From NCBI RefSeq assembly GCF_009901565.1, contig NZ_WXEW01000001.1, forward strand, positions 992,001 through 1,056,000: a stretch of DNA of 64,000 nucleotides, in the 5' to 3' direction. The stretch is from Herbidospora solisilvae (GTDB taxonomy: Bacteria; Actinomycetota; Actinomycetes; Streptosporangiales; Streptosporangiaceae). A model generated the notes under the pieces. The model searched no databases and was not told the DNA's origin. It was given only the letters and a program-made list of their open reading frames with translations. Position numbers and translations under genes: made by a program. Positions within the stretch are counted from its first letter, which is position 1, and each line of letters opens with the position of its first letter. Shown in pieces: positions 25,463 through 34,456 of this stretch.

Positions 25463-27699
25463 CGAGTCTCCTCCGATAGCGCAGGGGAATCGGACAGGGA
25501 CGGCGGGCGGACACCCCGCCCCCATCCCGATGGCTCGGGGCCGAGTCGCAGGTGCAGTCTGCCGCCCCGATGGACGGTCGCGGCAGTCAGGTGGGCCGCA
25601 TCCAGTGGACGGCCGTTGAGGGTGGCCGACTGGACGTATTGGACCGGGGGCTCACGCTCGGCGCCGTCGGAGCTGATCGGCGCCTCTTTATGGCCGCTGG
25701 TCTCGATGACGAACTCGCCTTCTCTTACCCGCAGCGCGGCCCGTTCGAACGCGGGCGCGTTGACGAGGAAGAGGTTCTGCCCGGCCACCGGGAATAGCCC
25801 GAGCGAGGCCCAGATGTACCAGGAGCTCAGGCCGCCGGAGTCGTCGTTGCCGGGAAGGCCGCCGGGACCGGTGCCGAACTGCCACGTGAGCGCGGAGTGG
25901 ACGACCTCGGCGGTGCGGTCGGGACGGCCCGCGTAGTGGTAGGCCCAGGGGGCCTCCATGTCGGGCTCGTTGTTGAGGCCCTCGAACCGGTTGAGGGCGT
26001 AACCGGCGGCCATCTCGGCCTGCTGCGGGCGGCGGCCGGCCTGTTTGACCGGGGCGGCGCCGTAGCCGAAGAACTGGTCGAGCTTGCCGATGAAGCCGGC
26101 GTCGCCGCCCGCCAGGGCGATGCGGGCGGCCATGTCGTGCAGCAGCCGGAACGAGTAGTTCCACTTGCCGCCCTCGTAGAACTCCGAGTCGCGCAGCAGG
26201 CCGGTGCCGGGGTCGAAGGCGTTGACCCAGCCGTGGGCGCGGCGGGCCAGGTCGTCGGCGAGCCGGGTGTCGTTGAGCGCGCGGGCGAGCTGGGCGGTCA
26301 GGTGGTGGCCGTAGGCCAGGTCGAGGGTGTGGGTGATCGGGTGGACGACGCCGTGCTCGAAGAAGTCCTCGCCGTACATGCGGCGCAGGTCGTCGGCCAT
26401 GTGGACGAGCGCCCAGCTCCACTCGATGCCGTCGAGGTCGAGGGCGTGGGCGTCGGCGAGCGCGGTGTGGGCCAGCGCGCTGCCCTGGCGGAAGAACCGG
26501 TCGGCGCCGCGGGCCATGCGGTAGCCGATCGGGAAGTTGCCCTCTTCCTCGCAGACCCGGATCAGCGATTCGAGCAGGCCGGAGGCCCGTTCGGGGGCGA
26601 TGGCCATGAGCAGCGGGAGCTGGGTCTTGTAGATGTCCCACATCGTGCAGACGTCGAAGGCGTAGGGCCCGTTGCTGGGCCAGAACGGGCTCTCGTCGTC
26701 GACGATGCACGGCTTGATCAGCGAGTGGTAGAGCGCGGTGGCGTAGACCGTCTGGCGGGCCGGGGTGCCGCCGTCGACCTTGACCCGGTCGAGGTGGTCG
26801 GACCAGCGGGCGCGGGTGCGCAGCTTGACGATGTCGAACGAGGGCTGGCCGAGGCCGCACTCGCGCTCCAGGTTCCGTTTGGCCTGGTCACAGCCGCGCA
26901 GCGAGAAGCCCATGCGGACCTCGATGGTCTGCCCGGCCCGCGTCGGGCCCATGTAGAGCATGCCGAAGGGGCGCAGCGTGGTGTGCCGGATGCTGTCGAA
27001 GTCGAGCCGGGTGCCGCCGTCGATGAGGCGGCGGTCGTACCAGAGCATCTGCCGCCAGCCGGGGGCGTCGACGTCGACGTAGACCGACAGCGGCACGCCC
27101 TCCATGACGACGGTGCCCTGCACCTGGCCGTGGCCGATGTTCTCGACCTGCGCCCGCAGCGGGACGGTGCGGCCGAGGTCGATGGCGAGCCCGCCGCAGG
27201 ACAGGTCGACGACCACCCGGGCGCTGCTGTGCCGGGGGAAGGTGTAGCGGTGGACGGCCACCTTCTGGCCCACCGTGACCTCGCACCGGACGCCGGTGTC
27301 GAGGGTGGCGGCGTAGTAGCCGGGCGAGGCCTCCTCGTCGGACAGCGACCACGACTGGCCGAGGTCGTCGAGGGGCTGCACCATCGGGGTGACCCGCACG
27401 TAGTTGTAGTACTTGCGGATCGCGCCGGTGCCCGACTGCTGGAAGTGGGTGAACCCGCTGGCCTGGAGACGGTCGAACATCTCCTCGGGCACGCCTTCGG
27501 TGTTCTTGGCGTAGCGACCGTAACCGGTCGGATAGGCACCGGAGTAGGCACAGGCCGAGACCATGCCGAGGGGTGAGGTGGCCCCGGGGTGGGTGTTGCC
27601 CACCTGCGGTTTCGGCCACCACCACGTGGCGGCCAGGCCGCCTGCCGGGGGCAGGTCGGTGGCCGCGGTGCCGATGAAGGGATCAACGTTGTCGAGAAT
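25459..27699 (-). CDS. GH92-family exo-alpha-mannosidase (start codon unusual)
   Basis: About 747 residues, no signal peptide. Signature segments include VDPFIGT at the N-terminus, GNTHPGATSPLGMV, NNEPDMEAPWAYHYAG and GNDDSGGLSSWYIWASLGLFPV, which define Ca2+-dependent inverting GH92 alpha-mannosidases. The conserved VDPFIGT lies before the first ordinary start (GTG at 27603), and no ATG, GTG or TTG occurs between it and the in-frame TAG at 27708-27710. An ATT at 27699-27697 sits exactly where a leaderless message from the -10 TAGTGT would begin, so it is proposed as the start. Otherwise a sequence error or a truncated protein must be assumed. Coupled to the GT4 gene. Confidence 0.8.
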   Translation of the reverse strand: MLDNVDPFIGTAATDLPPAGGLAATWWWPKPQVGNTHPGATSPLGMVSACAYSGAYPTGYGRYAKNTEGVPEEMFDRLQASGFTHFQQSGTGAIRKYYNYVRVTPMVQPLDDLGQSWSLSDEEASPGYYAATLDTGVRCEVTVGQKVAVHRYTFPRHSSARVVVDLSCGGLAIDLGRTVPLRAQVENIGHGQVQGTVVMEGVPLSVYVDVDAPGWRQMLWYDRRLIDGGTRLDFDSIRHTTLRPFGMLYMGPTRAGQTIEVRMGFSLRGCDQAKRNLERECGLGQPSFDIVKLRTRARWSDHLDRVKVDGGTPARQTVYATALYHSLIKPCIVDDESPFWPSNGPYAFDVCTMWDIYKTQLPLLMAIAPERASGLLESLIRVCEEEGNFPIGYRMARGADRFFRQGSALAHTALADAHALDLDGIEWSWALVHMADDLRRMYGEDFFEHGVVHPITHTLDLAYGHHLTAQLARALNDTRLADDLARRAHGWVNAFDPGTGLLRDSEFYEGGKWNYSFRLLHDMAARIALAGGDAGFIGKLDQFFGYGAAPVKQAGRRPQQAEMAAGYALNRFEGLNNEPDMEAPWAYHYAGRPDRTAEVVHSALTWQFGTGPGGLPGNDDSGGLSSWYIWASLGLFPVAGQNLFLVNAPAFERAALRVREGEFVIETSGHKEAPISSDGAEREPPVQYVQSATLNGRPLDAAHLTAATVHRGGRLHLRLGPEPSGWGRGVRPPSLSDSPALSEETR

Positions 27700-27705
27700 G
27701 GGGAG

Positions 27706-27711
27706 ACACTA
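27706..27711 (-). promoter_or_regulatory. Candidate -10 of the GH92 gene
   Basis: TAGTGT on the minus strand (27711-27706), six bases before the ATT at 27699. This spacing is that of a leaderless actinobacterial promoter. No good -35 is visible, which fits control by an activator or the nearby inverted repeat. Confidence 0.5.
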
Positions 27712-27741
27712 TCCGGCCCCGGACCGGACGTAGGTTTCGGC

Positions 27742-27765
27742 GAGGTGAAATCATTCGTTCACCTC
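27742..27765. promoter_or_regulatory. Inverted repeat upstream of the GH92 gene
   Basis: GAGGTGAA (27742-27749) and TTCACCTC (27758-27765) with an eight-base centre. It lies about 30 bases upstream of the candidate -10 and downstream of the ABC-permease stop (27795). It could be a regulator site for GH92 or the end of the exporter transcript; the A/T-containing arms and the spacing favour an operator. Confidence 0.55.
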
Positions 27766-27794
27766 CGCAAAAAGTCCTTGTGACCTGCGCCGGG

Positions 27795-28649
27795 TCACAG
27801 ATCGCGGCGTCTGAGCACCAGCGCGGCCAGGCCCAGCACCAGGGCGGTCCAGGCGACCGCCCACGCCAGGTAGGCCCACGTGATCGGGGTGTCGCTCAGG
27901 AAGGGGAAGCCTCCCTTGACAGCGGGGCCGCCGAATCCCAGCAGCGCGGCGGGGTCCTGGAAGGCGTACATCGCGCTGCGCCACAACCCGTCGGTCGGGA
28001 GCAGGATCTGGGAGACCGTCCCCACGGCCGCCACGCTGTCGTTGCCGAGGCCGCGGCCCACTCCCCCGACCACCCCGGCGATCCAGGTCGCGCCGAACAG
28101 GCCGACCGCGACCACGCCCGACGCCATCGGCGAGATCAGCGTGGAGAACAGCAGGCCCAGGGTGAGCAGCACGGCCGTCTGGAAGGCGAGCAGCGCCAGC
28201 CCGGTCACCGGGTCGGAGGGCCAGTAGCCTGTGGTGGCGTACACGATCACGAACTGGGCGAGCCCGGCCAGGACGATGAAGCCGCCGCCGAAGGCGACCA
28301 GGCCGAGCCACTTGCCGGTCAGGACGGTCGAGCGCCTGATCGGGCGGGCCAGGATCGCCAGAGCGGTGCCCGACTCGACCTCGCCGGCGACGGTCGGGCC
28401 GGCCAGGAAGGCGGTGCCGAGGGCGGCGATCAGGCTGAGGCCGAACATGACCAGGTTGAGCAGCTGGGAGGCGATCAGCCGCAGTTCGCCGCTGGTCAGC
28501 TGGGCGCCGTCGAACTCCTTGGTCACGAGGGTGTGGAAGCCCCACGCCGACAGGGCCAGCAGCACGACCGTCAGCACGGCCAGCGCCCGCAGCACCTTGC
28601 GGCGGGCGGCCTCGCGGAGGGTGAGGGCGGCGAAGGTGAGCACGATCAT
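27795..28649 (-). CDS. ABC-2-type transporter permease
   Basis: 284 residues with six predicted helices and the ABC-2 features AGPTVAGEVESGTALAILARPIRR near residue 95 and LLFSTLISPMASGV near 160. It is the membrane half of an exporter with the ATPase directly upstream (four-base ATGA overlap). It ends an ECF sigma/anti-sigma/ABC operon. Exported substrate unknown. Confidence 0.88.
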   Translation of the reverse strand: MIVLTFAALTLREAARRKVLRALAVLTVVLLALSAWGFHTLVTKEFDGAQLTSGELRLIASQLLNLVMFGLSLIAALGTAFLAGPTVAGEVESGTALAILARPIRRSTVLTGKWLGLVAFGGGFIVLAGLAQFVIVYATTGYWPSDPVTGLALLAFQTAVLLTLGLLFSTLISPMASGVVAVGLFGATWIAGVVGGVGRGLGNDSVAAVGTVSQILLPTDGLWRSAMYAFQDPAALLGFGGPAVKGGFPFLSDTPITWAYLAWAVAWTALVLGLAALVLRRRDL

Positions 28650-29539
28650 CGTTCACTTCCCAGGATGTCGAGCAGCCGGTCTTCCAGGCTGACGCGGCCG
28701 GGTTCGACCGAGTGGACCCGCACGCCGAGCGCGACCAGGTCGGCCACCAGGTCGGGGATCACGTCGACGTCCAGGTCGACGACGGTGAACAGGTCGCCGT
28801 CGCGGTGCACCGGCCCGGCCCGCCGCAGGCGTTCCTCCGCCTCTGAGGTGACCTTCTCCAGCCGGAGCCGCAGCTCCCGGCCGCCGAGCAGTTCGGCGAG
28901 GGTGCCCGAGGCGGCGACCCGGCCCCGGTCGAGGATGACCACGCGGTCGCAGACCCGCTCGACCTCGCCGATCAGGTGGGAGTTGAGCAGCACGGCCACG
29001 CCGCGCTCCTTCAGCGACAGCAGGATGTCGCGCACGTCGGCCCGGCCCACCGGGTCGAGCGCGCTGGTCGGCTCGTCGAGCACCACGAACTCGGGGCGGG
29101 CCACGAGCGCGACGGCCAGGCCGAGGCGCTGCTGCATGCCCTTGGAGAACCCGCCGACGCGGTCCCGGGCCCGGTCGGCGAGGCCGACCAGGGCGAGGGT
29201 GTCGCGGCGCTCCCCCTCGGGCACGTCGGCCCCGGCGAGCCGGACGTGCAGGTCGAGGACCTCCTTGGCGCTGAGCCAGGGCTGGTAGCGGAACAGTTCC
29301 GGCAGGTAGCCGACCCTGGCGCGGGCCTGAGGGTCGCCGACCGGCCGGCCGAGGAGCATGACCTCGCCCGCGTCGGGGCGCACCAGCCCGAGCATCATCT
29401 TGATGACGGTGGTCTTGCCGGCGCCGTTCGGGCCGAGCAGTCCGAGCACCTCGCCCCGGGCGACGGAGAAGGAGACCCCGTCGACGGCGGTCCGCTTCCG
29501 GTAGCGTTTGCGCAGGCCGGAGGCCCAGACGGCGTTCAC
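28646..29539 (-). CDS. ABC transporter ATP-binding protein
   Basis: 297 residues. Walker A GPNGAGKT, signature FSKGMQQRLGLAVAL, Walker B FVVLDEPTSALD and the H-loop LNSH are all present. The C-terminal 70 residues form the extra domain common in bacitracin/daunorubicin-type exporters. The start is a GTG at 29539 that overlaps the anti-sigma stop (GTGA). Confidence 0.92.
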   Translation of the reverse strand: MNAVWASGLRKRYRKRTAVDGVSFSVARGEVLGLLGPNGAGKTTVIKMMLGLVRPDAGEVMLLGRPVGDPQARARVGYLPELFRYQPWLSAKEVLDLHVRLAGADVPEGERRDTLALVGLADRARDRVGGFSKGMQQRLGLAVALVARPEFVVLDEPTSALDPVGRADVRDILLSLKERGVAVLLNSHLIGEVERVCDRVVILDRGRVAASGTLAELLGGRELRLRLEKVTSEAEERLRRAGPVHRDGDLFTVVDLDVDVIPDLVADLVALGVRVHSVEPGRVSLEDRLLDILGSER

Positions 29540-30585
29540 CGCAGCCCTCGGGCGACGGTCAGGACCTCGTCGGCGGTGAGCGTGCCGGCGACCGCGTTGA
29601 CGACGCCGTCGGCCACCCAGACGACCCCGGCCATGGAGCCGCTCCGGACCAGCGTGGCGGGGCGTCCGCCGACGTCGGTGACGGACGTCTGCTTCTCCTC
29701 GATCGCCGAGAACAGCGGCAGCGTGCCGTCGCCGGAGAAGCCGCGCAGCTGGGCCGCGACGTCGTCGGGGATGAAGGTCAGCGACGTCAGGTAGTCGCGG
29801 ACGGTGGTGAAGGGGACACCCGCCGAGTAGACCGACGGCGCGGTGACGCGGGCGACGACCAGGGCGGGGAGTTCGTTCTCCGACGCCCACACGGCCGCCA
29901 GGCCCGGCCCGGCCGACAACCGGAACCGGCTGCCGTCGAGCCCCGGCGGCACCGGCGGGGCGGTCGTCCCGGCCTTCGCGGCGGTCCGCGCGGTGGTGTC
30001 GGCGGAGAAGGTGAACGTGCCGCCGGCCTTGTCGACGACGAAATAGCCGGGCGTGCCGCTCACCCCGGGCGGGAGTTCGGCCACCGCCGGAAGCGTGAGG
30101 CCCGAGGCCTCCTGGGCGGCCGTGACGTCCGGCGCCCGGCGGACCGAGATCTCGTCGGTGACGACGAGGTCGCCGAACTCGTCGAGTTCGGGGATCTTGG
30201 CCAGCTCGGCCTGCGGCGCGGTCACCGGGGCGACCCGCTCGGCGTGGAAGATCTGGAACCAGTCGGCGGCGGCCGCCCCCGCGCCGGTGACCAGCACGGC
30301 CGCCCCGGCGATGGCGACGACGGGACTGCGCAGGCGGGAGCGCCAGCGGCTCAGCACGGTCGCCTCCCGCACCGGGGGGCGGGTGGAGAAGCGGGTCCAG
30401 GCCGTGTCGACGTCCACCTCGATCTCGGTTCTCAGCACGGTGGCGGCGAAGGCGGCGTCGTCACGGGCCACGTTCAGTCCTTCCTGGCAGGCGGGGCAGT
30501 GGGCGATGTGGTCGCGGTCGGCGTCGGCGACCCCGTCCGGCTCGTCGAGGAGCCGGCGCAGCGTGCCGTCAGTCGGATGACGCAT
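29536..30585 (-). CDS. Putative membrane-bound anti-sigma factor
   Basis: 349 residues. The N-terminal segment HIAHCPAC is the H-x3-C-x2-C zinc-binding motif of zf-HC2 anti-sigma proteins; one membrane helix follows at about residues 88-108 and the remaining 240 residues would be outside. Its start overlaps the ECF sigma gene by 17 bases and its stop overlaps the ABC ATPase. It probably holds the sigma factor until an envelope signal is sensed. The large outer domain resembles MucB/RseB-like or unknown sensors and is not identified. Confidence 0.78.
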   Translation of the reverse strand: MRHPTDGTLRRLLDEPDGVADADRDHIAHCPACQEGLNVARDDAAFAATVLRTEIEVDVDTAWTRFSTRPPVREATVLSRWRSRLRSPVVAIAGAAVLVTGAGAAAADWFQIFHAERVAPVTAPQAELAKIPELDEFGDLVVTDEISVRRAPDVTAAQEASGLTLPAVAELPPGVSGTPGYFVVDKAGGTFTFSADTTARTAAKAGTTAPPVPPGLDGSRFRLSAGPGLAAVWASENELPALVVARVTAPSVYSAGVPFTTVRDYLTSLTFIPDDVAAQLRGFSGDGTLPLFSAIEEKQTSVTDVGGRPATLVRSGSMAGVVWVADGVVNAVAGTLTADEVLTVARGLR

Positions 30586-31075
30586 GACGGTTCAACTCCT
30601 TGCGCAGAGCGGACTCGGCCCGTCGCACGATCGTGCCGACGCTGCCGGGAGAGAGGTCGAGGGCGGCGGCGACCTCGGCGTAGCTGAGGCCGCTGTGCCG
30701 CAGGACCAGGGCGACCGCCTGGCGGCGCGGCAGCCGGGCGAGGGCCTCGCGCACGCGGCGGCGTTCGTCCCTGGTGACGACGGCGTCGGCGATGTCGGGG
30801 GCGACGGTCTCGCCGCCGGCGTTCTCCTCCCGGGCGGCCCTCCTGCGGCCCGAGCGGAGATGGTTCAGGGCGGTGTGCGCGGCGGCGACCGACAACCAGC
30901 CGGTGGCCTCCCCGGCGGGCACCGCGGAGCGGCCGAACGCGAGGAACACCTCCTGGGCGACGTCCTCGGCCTCGTCACGCGACCCGAGCACGCGGGCGGC
31001 CACCGCGACGACACGCGGGTAGACGGCCCGGAACACCTGCTCCAAGTCGGCCCGGACCGGCGGATCGGACCCCAC
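30569..31075 (-). CDS. ECF-type RNA polymerase sigma factor
   Basis: 168 residues. Region 2 is LEQVFRAVYPRVVAVAARVLGSRDEAEDVAQEVFLAF, and region 4 is ALARLPRRQAVALVLRHSGLSYAEVAAALDLSPGSVGTIVRRAESAL. The GTG at 31075 is used because GGGAGGGG lies seven bases upstream; a GTG at about 31102 with GGAG four bases upstream is the alternative. It is co-transcribed with its putative anti-sigma factor and an ABC exporter, which may be its main target. Confidence 0.9.
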   Translation of the reverse strand: MGSDPPVRADLEQVFRAVYPRVVAVAARVLGSRDEAEDVAQEVFLAFGRSAVPAGEATGWLSVAAAHTALNHLRSGRRRAAREENAGGETVAPDIADAVVTRDERRRVREALARLPRRQAVALVLRHSGLSYAEVAAALDLSPGSVGTIVRRAESALRKELNRHASSD

Positions 31076-31259
31076 GGCGACGCCCCTCCCGACCAGCACG
31101 TTCTCCTGTACGACGTTCACATTGGTAGAGCACCGCCGCCGGCTCACTTGTGACACGCGACAACCGGTTCCCCTGCCGCTTCCAAGAACGTCTCCAACGG
31201 CTCCCAAGCGGCGTGCGCCAGAGTTCCCGTCGAAGCGAACAGAAACGGGAGAGATGACG

Positions 31260-31811
31260 ATGTTCAAGAAGGCCCTGGCCGTGGCGGTCGCCGCCGCGAC
31301 TTTAGCGTCCGCCGCCCCGGCCGCGGCCGAGACGTACACCATCAGAGTGCTGGGAGGGGACATCGGCACCGTGAAGGAGTCGAACAGCACCTTCTTCTGC
31401 CCCGAGCACCAGATGCTGATCGGCCGGGCGCACTCCGGCGACGAGAACGGCACCACGACGTACTACTGCGGCCAGATCTACGTCAACGACGTCCGCGTGG
31501 AGGTGCTCCCCGAACGCTACTGGGTGCGCGTGAACGAGCCCAACAGCGTGTACACCGTGCCCGACGGCTACGCGCTGACCGGCCGCTACCACTACGGCGA
31601 CGAGAAGGGCTACACGGTCTACTACGCGCAGATGATGCGGTGGCAGGGCAAGAGCATGCGCATCGTCGGGCGCCACTGGACGGCGGACATGAAGGAGAGC
31701 AAGCACATCTCGCTCTCCCCCACGGGCGAGATCATGACGGGCCGCTACCACTATGGCGACGAGAACGGCCGCACGGCCTACGAGTACGCCAAGGTCGCCG
31801 TCGACGGCTGA
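31260..31811 (+). CDS. Small secreted protein of three 53-residue repeats
   Basis: 183 residues with a signal peptide cleaved near residue 22-24 (AAPAAAETY). The mature part has three copies of GRxHxGDExGxTxY at G55, G108 and G161, an exact period of 53 residues. Copy one carries two cysteines (CPEHQ and YYCGQ), absent from the others. I do not recognise the family. The ATG at 31260 is favoured because GGGAG is eight bases upstream; an ATG two codons earlier has no spacing. It lies divergently from the ECF sigma gene, so it may be part of that envelope response. Confidence 0.75.
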   Translation: MFKKALAVAVAAATLASAAPAAAETYTIRVLGGDIGTVKESNSTFFCPEHQMLIGRAHSGDENGTTTYYCGQIYVNDVRVEVLPERYWVRVNEPNSVYTVPDGYALTGRYHYGDEKGYTVYYAQMMRWQGKSMRIVGRHWTADMKESKHISLSPTGEIMTGRYHYGDENGRTAYEYAKVAVDG

Positions 31812-31844
31812 GCCCGCGACCCCCGGGCGAGGGGGTCACGGGCT
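31811..31844. terminator. Bidirectional hairpin terminator
   Basis: AGCCCGCGACCCCC (31811-31824) pairs with GGGGGTCACGGGCT (31831-31844), one C-A mismatch, six-base loop. It lies between converging genes ending at 31811 and 31859. Confidence 0.75.
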
Positions 31845-31858
31845 CACGGGGGAACCGG

Positions 31859-34456
31859 TCAGAAGGTCTCGCAGCGGCCCTCGACGTTGACGTTCGCGCC
31901 GCGCAGCGGACGCGCCACGTCGGCGCCCTCGCCGCAGTCGAACGTGTCGGCGTCGTTGCCGCCCTGCACGAGGTCGTCGCCGCCGCCCGCGTTCACCACG
32001 TTGGCGCCGTTGCCGGCGTCGATCCGGTCGTTCCCGTCGCCGGTCGTGATCGTGTCGTCGCCGCCCTGGCCGACGACGCAGTCGTCGCCGCCGTAGCCGG
32101 TGATGACGTCGTCGGCCGAGCGGCCGATGATCAGGTCGTCGGCGCCGGTGCCCGACACCGCCGTCGCCCCGGCGGCCGCGACGACGACGTTGCGGACCAC
32201 GATGTCGCCGCAGGCCCCGGCCGGGACGCCGGTCGCCCTGAGGGTGACGTCACCGGTGTGCTCGATGCCGGTGATCCCGGCGACGGTGCCGTTGCCGGGG
32301 ACCTCGGTCAGGGTGAGCGAGCCGCCCGCGCCCGCGGTCAGCGTGACGGGGGTGCCGTTGACGGTCACCTTCACCACGGCCTGGCCGGTGAGGGCGGAGA
32401 CGGTGGACGTCCTGCCGCCACCGGTGATCCGGTAGGCGCCCTCGGTCAGGGCGACGGTGCCGAACACGCCGGTGAGCTGGACGACCGCCGGCTGGTCGCC
32501 CGCGCCCACGGTGACCAGGACGCCGGCCGGGGCGGCGGTGTCCGAGACGGTCACGGTCCGGCCCTCGCGGGCGAGGACGCGGCCCGAGGTGACGCCGTCG
32601 GAGAAGGTCTCGTTGGCCGGGTCGTCCTTCTTCGGGTCGATCCCGTCGTCGATGCCGTCGTCGTCGGCGTCGAGGTCGAGGGCGGTGCAGTCGATCGTGC
32701 CGGTGCGCAGCGCGTGGCCGCCGGTGTTGCCGTCGTCGGTCCAGAAGACCGGCTTGCGGCCCGCGGCGCACTCGGCCCGCGCGGCCGGGGCGAAGCCCTC
32801 GTTGTTGAGGTTCGGCATGCCGGAGGGGCGGTCGTACACGACGGTGGCGGCGAACCTCCCGGCGGCGTTCACGTCGAACAGCGCGGCGCGGCCCTGGCAG
32901 GTGTCGTCGCAGACGACCCAGAGCTTCCGCAGTTCGGGGTCGTAGGCGAGCTCCATGACGCCGGGGAAGCCGCTGGCGATCGTGGCGACCCGGGTGAACG
33001 CGGCGCCGTTCTGGTCGAGGGCGTAGGCGTACACGCCGCCGGTGCCCTCGACGCCGACGAGGAACAGTCCGTCGCCGTGGTCCGGATAGTCGCCCGGCCG
33101 GTACGCCGCACCGGTGCGCTCGTCGACGAAGCCCTCGGCGGTGAGGTAGGAGTCGGGCACCCACGTGATGGCCTCGAGCCCGGCGTTGGCGCCGACGGCC
33201 GGGAGGTCGGCGGTGAGCACCCACTCCTTCGTGGCGGTCAGGGTGCCGTCCCCGCCGGCCGGGTCGAACCGGAGGACGGCGGGGCGGCTGACGCCGCCGG
33301 CGCCGTTGTCGCGCTCGGTCGAGACGAACACCCCGGCCGGGGTCACCGTGACGCCCTCGGCGTCGGGGTCGCCGAGGCCGGTCGGGAACTTCAGCGGGTG
33401 GGTCTCGGCGGGCGTCCAGATGGCGCCCTTCCTCTCCAGCCGGTAGAGGGTGCCGGGCCCGTTCTTGACCGCCCACAACGAGCCGGGCCCGGCGTCGCCG
33501 GAGGGCTGGTAGTACAGGCCGCTCATGTTGCCGCCGAGCACGCCCGCGGCGTCGGCCGTCGCGACGCCGGCGCCGCCGGGCCACGGGGTGCCGGCCGGCG
33601 TGGTGGGACCGCACGCGTTGGCCGCGCCCTTGGTGGCGGCGGTGGTGTCGGTGAACGCACCGGCGCCGTCGGGGCAGCGGCCGTAGGTGGCGGTGGCGTG
33701 CGCGGGCCAGGCGTGGGAGTCGAGGAGGGTCAGGCCGTCGGCCGAGTAGAGCCGCGCGGAGTCGGCGGCGCCGAGGCCGTAGGAGAGCTCGACGTCCACG
33801 GGCAGGAAACCGCCGGGGGCGATCGTGCTGCCCGCCGGGATCGGGTGGACGTGGGTGTCGTCGTTGTCCTTGACGATCCAGCCCGACACGTCGACCGGCG
33901 CGGCGCCGGTGTTGGTCAGCTCGACCCAGTCACCGGGGGTGCCGCCGTTGGACTCGACCTCGTTGATCTTCACCGTGGAGGCCGGCGCGCCGCAGGTGTT
34001 GGCCGCGCCCTTGGTGGCGGCGGTGCTGTCGGCGAACGCGCCGGTGCCGTTCGGGCAGCGCGCGTAGGTGACCGCGGCGTGGGCGGCCCAGGTGTGGGAG
34101 TCGACGAGCGTGACGCCGTCGGCGAGGAAGACCCGTACGGAGTCGGCGCCGCCGAGACCGTAGGCGACCTCGGTGTCGAGCGCGAGGAAGGCGCCCGGGG
34201 CGATGGAGGTACCGGCCGGGACGGTGAGGACGTGCGTGTCGTCGTTGTCCTTGACGAGCCAGCCGCCGATGTCGACCGGGACGGTGCCCGTGTTGGTCAG
34301 CTCGACCCAGTCGCCGGGGGTGCCGCCGTTGGACTCGACCTCGTTCACCTTGATCGAGGGGACCGGGTCGGCCGCCCATGCCTGGGTGACGAGCAGCGGG
34401 ACGGCGGTCAGGAACGGGAGGGCTAATGCGACGGTCCGCCGCCAGGTCTTACGCAA
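31859..34456 (-). CDS. Secreted lamin-tail, esterase-like and RTX-repeat protein
   Basis: 865 residues with a signal peptide (ending QAWAADPVP). Two lamin-tail (LTD) domains follow, each starting (I)K(V/I)NEVESNGGTPGDWVEL. A middle domain resembles the esterase-like/phytase propeller family (VTPAGVFVSTERDNGAG, LEAITWVPDSY). The C-terminus has RTX-type Ca2+-binding repeats (GTGADDLIIGRSADDVITG, GGDDTITTGDGNDRI). It would be a wall- or matrix-associated phosphoesterase, an inference from domains. The TTG at 34456 is used, with GGAAGAGAG upstream. A direct-repeat element lies 33-79 bases before the start. Confidence 0.8.
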   Translation of the reverse strand: MRKTWRRTVALALPFLTAVPLLVTQAWAADPVPSIKVNEVESNGGTPGDWVELTNTGTVPVDIGGWLVKDNDDTHVLTVPAGTSIAPGAFLALDTEVAYGLGGADSVRVFLADGVTLVDSHTWAAHAAVTYARCPNGTGAFADSTAATKGAANTCGAPASTVKINEVESNGGTPGDWVELTNTGAAPVDVSGWIVKDNDDTHVHPIPAGSTIAPGGFLPVDVELSYGLGAADSARLYSADGLTLLDSHAWPAHATATYGRCPDGAGAFTDTTAATKGAANACGPTTPAGTPWPGGAGVATADAAGVLGGNMSGLYYQPSGDAGPGSLWAVKNGPGTLYRLERKGAIWTPAETHPLKFPTGLGDPDAEGVTVTPAGVFVSTERDNGAGGVSRPAVLRFDPAGGDGTLTATKEWVLTADLPAVGANAGLEAITWVPDSYLTAEGFVDERTGAAYRPGDYPDHGDGLFLVGVEGTGGVYAYALDQNGAAFTRVATIASGFPGVMELAYDPELRKLWVVCDDTCQGRAALFDVNAAGRFAATVVYDRPSGMPNLNNEGFAPAARAECAAGRKPVFWTDDGNTGGHALRTGTIDCTALDLDADDDGIDDGIDPKKDDPANETFSDGVTSGRVLAREGRTVTVSDTAAPAGVLVTVGAGDQPAVVQLTGVFGTVALTEGAYRITGGGRTSTVSALTGQAVVKVTVNGTPVTLTAGAGGSLTLTEVPGNGTVAGITGIEHTGDVTLRATGVPAGACGDIVVRNVVVAAAGATAVSGTGADDLIIGRSADDVITGYGGDDCVVGQGGDDTITTGDGNDRIDAGNGANVVNAGGGDDLVQGGNDADTFDCGEGADVARPLRGANVNVEGRCETF

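Noticed and set aside
25897-27576. Long plus-strand frame opposite GH92
   Set aside because: Valine/alanine/glycine-rich shadow; GH92 signatures on the minus strand are decisive.
31076-31259. ECF-type autoregulated promoter (GGAAC and TGTCACA motifs)
   Set aside because: GGAAC and TGTCACA are present upstream of the sigma gene but no matching -10 at a proper distance was found.
31640-34426. Plus-strand frame of about 930 codons opposite the LTD/RTX protein
   Set aside because: Composition of an antisense shadow; the minus strand shows a signal peptide and recognisable domains.
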